NCBI GenBank assembly: GCA_039679375.1
Contig: JBDKVA010000087.1
Coordinates: 1 to 15,773 of the forward strand
Length of the DNA: 15,773 nucleotides
Direction: 5' to 3'
Source: JBDKVA01 sp039679375
GTDB taxonomy: Bacteria > Bacillota > Clostridia > Acetivibrionales > DTU013
Both the position numbers and the translations under genes were made by a program. The notes beneath the pieces are model-generated. The model had not been told where the DNA came from. It ran no database searches and saw only the letters and a program-made list of their open reading frames with translations. Shown one piece after another: positions 14,221 through 15,773 of this stretch; within the stretch, counting starts at the first letter, position 1; the number at the start of each line of letters is the position of its first letter.

Positions 14221-15105
14221 ATGACTGTATCTGCATGTATTAATTCAAATAATTTTACCCACTATCAGTATTTTTTCCCTTACATCAGGTACTGTGCAGA
14301 AGATAAGTATGGAGCTCCATGGAATCTTAAAAACAGGATAATTTCCGATTATGAATTCATTTTTATCACAAAAGGGACTGGACTTTTTACGATTGATGGT
14401 CATTCATATCATGTAAAGCCTAACGACCTTATACTCATCAAGCCGGGAAAATGTCACTCGGGAAGCTCAGTTAGCCTGCCTTTTTATTTTTTATGCATAC
14501 ATTTTGAGTTATACGTGTCAAATGATATAAATGACCTCCGCATTTTTCAGAATTCCTTATTGGAATCGTCTCCGGTCGGTTCTTTAAAATTCCAAAAAGC
14601 GGCTTTTGACTTCCCGGAAGCTACTACTGTTGATGATTCGGGTTATATCCTAACGCTGTTTAAAAGGATTATTAACGAGTCCACCCAGCAACAGATTGGA
14701 TTTGCTGCCAATATAAAATCTATTTTCATAGAAATGCTTATCAGACTTTTTCGCCAGGAGCATGGCGGGCATGAACAAAAATCATGTTCTCCTGAAATCT
14801 ACTCCGTTATCAATTATATAAAACAAAACTATGCTAAAAAAATAAATCTATCAGATCTGGCTATTCAAGCACATCTACAGCCTGCATATCTGAGCGCTCT
14901 TTTTAAAAAGTGTACAGGCTGTACTATTACAGACTATATCAGGTCATATCGTATTTCCATAGCAAAGGACCACCTTCTGGAGACAGATTGGAAAATTGAA
15001 GATATAGCATGCAGTGCAGGGTTTTATGATCTGCATCACTTTTCTAAAGTCTTTAAAATCTACGAAGGACTGACTCCTGTACAATTTCGGCAAATTAAAA
15101 GATAG
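14221..15105 (+). CDS. AraC-family transcriptional regulator with cupin sensor domain
   Basis: The 294-residue protein has an N-terminal cupin-like ligand pocket (about 40-100; FIFITKGTGLFTIDGHSYHV, then PNDLILIKPGKCHS). The C-terminal AraC double helix-turn-helix spans about 195-294: the first motif is in INLSDLAIQAHLQPAYLSAL (208-227) and the second in WKIEDIACSAGFYDLHHFSK (257-276), ending in GLTPVQFR. Such regulators usually sense a small, often sugar-like, molecule and activate a neighbouring catabolic gene. The divergent URO-D gene, 178 bases away, is the natural target. The start with GGAGG seven bases upstream (14221) is preferred over ATG 14203. A terminator follows directly. Confidence 0.88.
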   Translation: MTVSACINSNNFTHYQYFFPYIRYCAEDKYGAPWNLKNRIISDYEFIFITKGTGLFTIDGHSYHVKPNDLILIKPGKCHSGSSVSLPFYFLCIHFELYVSNDINDLRIFQNSLLESSPVGSLKFQKAAFDFPEATTVDDSGYILTLFKRIINESTQQQIGFAANIKSIFIEMLIRLFRQEHGGHEQKSCSPEIYSVINYIKQNYAKKINLSDLAIQAHLQPAYLSALFKKCTGCTITDYIRSYRISIAKDHLLETDWKIEDIACSAGFYDLHHFSKVFKIYEGLTPVQFRQIKR

Positions 15106-15132
15106 CAGCTCAGTTTTGTCCTGCTGCTTTTT
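15104..15132 (+). terminator. Rho-independent terminator of the AraC gene
   Basis: AGCAGC (15104-15109), beginning inside the stop codon, pairs with GCTGCT (15123-15128) and is followed by TTTT. The loop has 13 bases. It is short but correctly placed for the regulator. Confidence 0.6.
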
Positions 15133-15535
15133 GGATATGAAAGCCAGGCAAGCTTGTATATCTTGCCGTAACAGACGGTCTATGTCAAGTTTCATTTACG
15201 CAGGCTCTTATATTAAGACGAAGATGAAAGGCAGAGTCATGTTAGCCTAAACTGTATGGATACTGTAATTGTGATATTTTTAAAGTCATTCTATGGGCTT
15301 ATCAAGCGGCATATAATTATACTGCGAACGGTCACAAATTACCACAGACCGTTTACAGTATATGGCCATGTGCCTTCTCGATATCAGGTTATTCCAGCGA
15401 GAATATGGCACGGCCATTGAAATCCATTATACTTGCACGGGACAAATTTGCGACCTGTGCGGAAATTTGTCTCGCGCTTAGTGTAATTGTTTCTTCATTC
15501 ACAAAATGTCGCTGGGAAAACTCGGAGGTATTGCT
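15106..15535. other. Gene-free 430-base stretch with a hairpin cluster
   Basis: No credible coding region was found between the AraC gene and the CotS-family start. It holds the AraC terminator, a short stem (GGCAAG 15147-15152 with CTTGCC 15162-15167), a TATAAT at 15312-15317 with a poor -35, and three consecutive hairpins from 15318. The same TATAAT, read with the preceding C and A as CATATAAT (15310-15317), also resembles the sigma-E -10 consensus. That would fit a spore-coat gene, but no matching -35 is at the right distance. Confidence 0.5.
15318..15487. repeat. Three consecutive imperfect inverted repeats (hairpin cluster)
   Basis: Hairpin 1: TATACTG..AACGGTC (15318-15333) with GACCGTT..CAGTATA (15347-15362), loop 13. 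Hairpin 2 begins at the next base: TGGCC, GTGCC and TTCTCG (15363-15380) with CGAGAA, GGCAC and GGCCA (15398-15416), small bulges, loop 17. Hairpin 3: core GACAAATTT (15441-15449) with AAATTTGTC (15463-15471), extended outward with mismatches to 15426 and 15487, loop 13. None is followed by a T tract, so they are not simple terminators. The cluster ends 48 bases before the CotS-family start. It may be a structured leader RNA, a protein-binding array or a small non-coding repeat element. Confidence 0.6.
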
Positions 15536-15773
15536 ATGCAGGGGATAGACAGAGAAGCTGGCGAAAAATACGGCCTGGAAGTCAAGAGTCTTGTACCATA
15601 TAAAGATACATACATGCTAGTCACTTCGCAGGGTAGGAAACTGATAAGGAAAATGCCATTTTCTCCCGAAAGATTGTTATTTGTCCATGGCGCAAAAGAG
15701 CATCTAATTAGAAACTGCTTTTCGGATGTTGACAAATACCTGTGCACTTTGTCGGGTGAGCCTTATTTCATTT
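15536..15773 (+). CDS. CotS-family spore-coat kinase-like protein (5' part)
   Basis: Only the first 79 residues are present; the frame is open to the right edge. The sequence follows the CotS/CotI/YutH pattern, a distant aminoglycoside-phosphotransferase-like fold. It has YGLEVKSLVPYKDTYMLVTS (about 12-31), then GRKLIRKMPFSPERLLFVHGAKEHL with Lys39 at the place of the kinase-like lysine, and FSDVDKYLCTLSGEPYF. Such proteins are deposited in the spore coat during sporulation. GGAGG lies seven bases before ATG 15536. An in-frame ATG at 15506 has no ribosome binding site. Family assignment rests on the N-terminal part only. Confidence 0.7.
   Translation, partial: MQGIDREAGEKYGLEVKSLVPYKDTYMLVTSQGRKLIRKMPFSPERLLFVHGAKEHLIRNCFSDVDKYLCTLSGEPYFI

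Noticed and set aside
15318..15487. CRISPR array, T-box leader or transposon end for the hairpin cluster
   Set aside because: The three hairpins differ in sequence and are not a spaced direct repeat; the T-box GGGTGG-ACCGCG motif is absent; no transposase and no target-site duplication are visible.

Overview
The window looks like a chromosomal segment of an endospore-forming member of the Clostridia (Bacillota). The reasons are a BofA-type pro-sigma-K processing inhibitor beside a DUF2508 (YaaL) gene, the start of a CotS-family spore-coat protein at the right edge, a YflT-like stress protein, strong GGAGG-type ribosome binding sites, and moderate GC with AT-rich promoters. No insertion sequence, phage gene, CRISPR array, rRNA or tRNA was recognised.

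Layout, left to right. A rho-independent terminator (131-170) closes an unseen plus-strand gene. A very large minus-strand gene (195-3173) fuses a membrane acyltransferase-3 domain, a CapA/PGA_cap domain and an SGNH/GDSL esterase domain. Between it and the next gene lies a purine-rich segment (about 3281-3450) that folds as a compact RNA with a perfect 9-bp closing stem. It is the best non-coding RNA candidate of the window. A plus-strand URO-D/MtaA-like protein (3532-4566) follows. Next comes a four-gene plus-strand operon: DUF2975 membrane protein, small XRE regulator, multi-pass DUF4173 membrane protein and DUF4097-like lipoprotein. It has a sigma-A promoter overlapped by a palindrome. Convergent to it is a small five-helix membrane protein (minus). 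Then come a Gly-rich YflT-type stress protein (plus), a long VanW/peptidoglycan-binding/G5-like envelope protein (minus), a Nudix hydrolase, yaaL and bofA (all plus). A second URO-D family gene (minus) is divergent from an AraC regulator (plus). A 430-bp gene-free stretch holds three consecutive imperfect hairpins (15318-15487), and the window ends inside a CotS-family gene.

Taken together, the window is dominated by cell-envelope and sporulation functions (acyl/esterase fusion, VanW protein, lipoprotein operon, BofA, CotS). Two distinct URO-D-fold proteins lack the HemE substrate motifs and probably act on something other than uroporphyrinogen. The least explained parts are the RNA-like element at 3281-3450, the hairpin cluster upstream of the CotS gene, and the DUF2975-XRE-DUF4173-DUF4097 operon.
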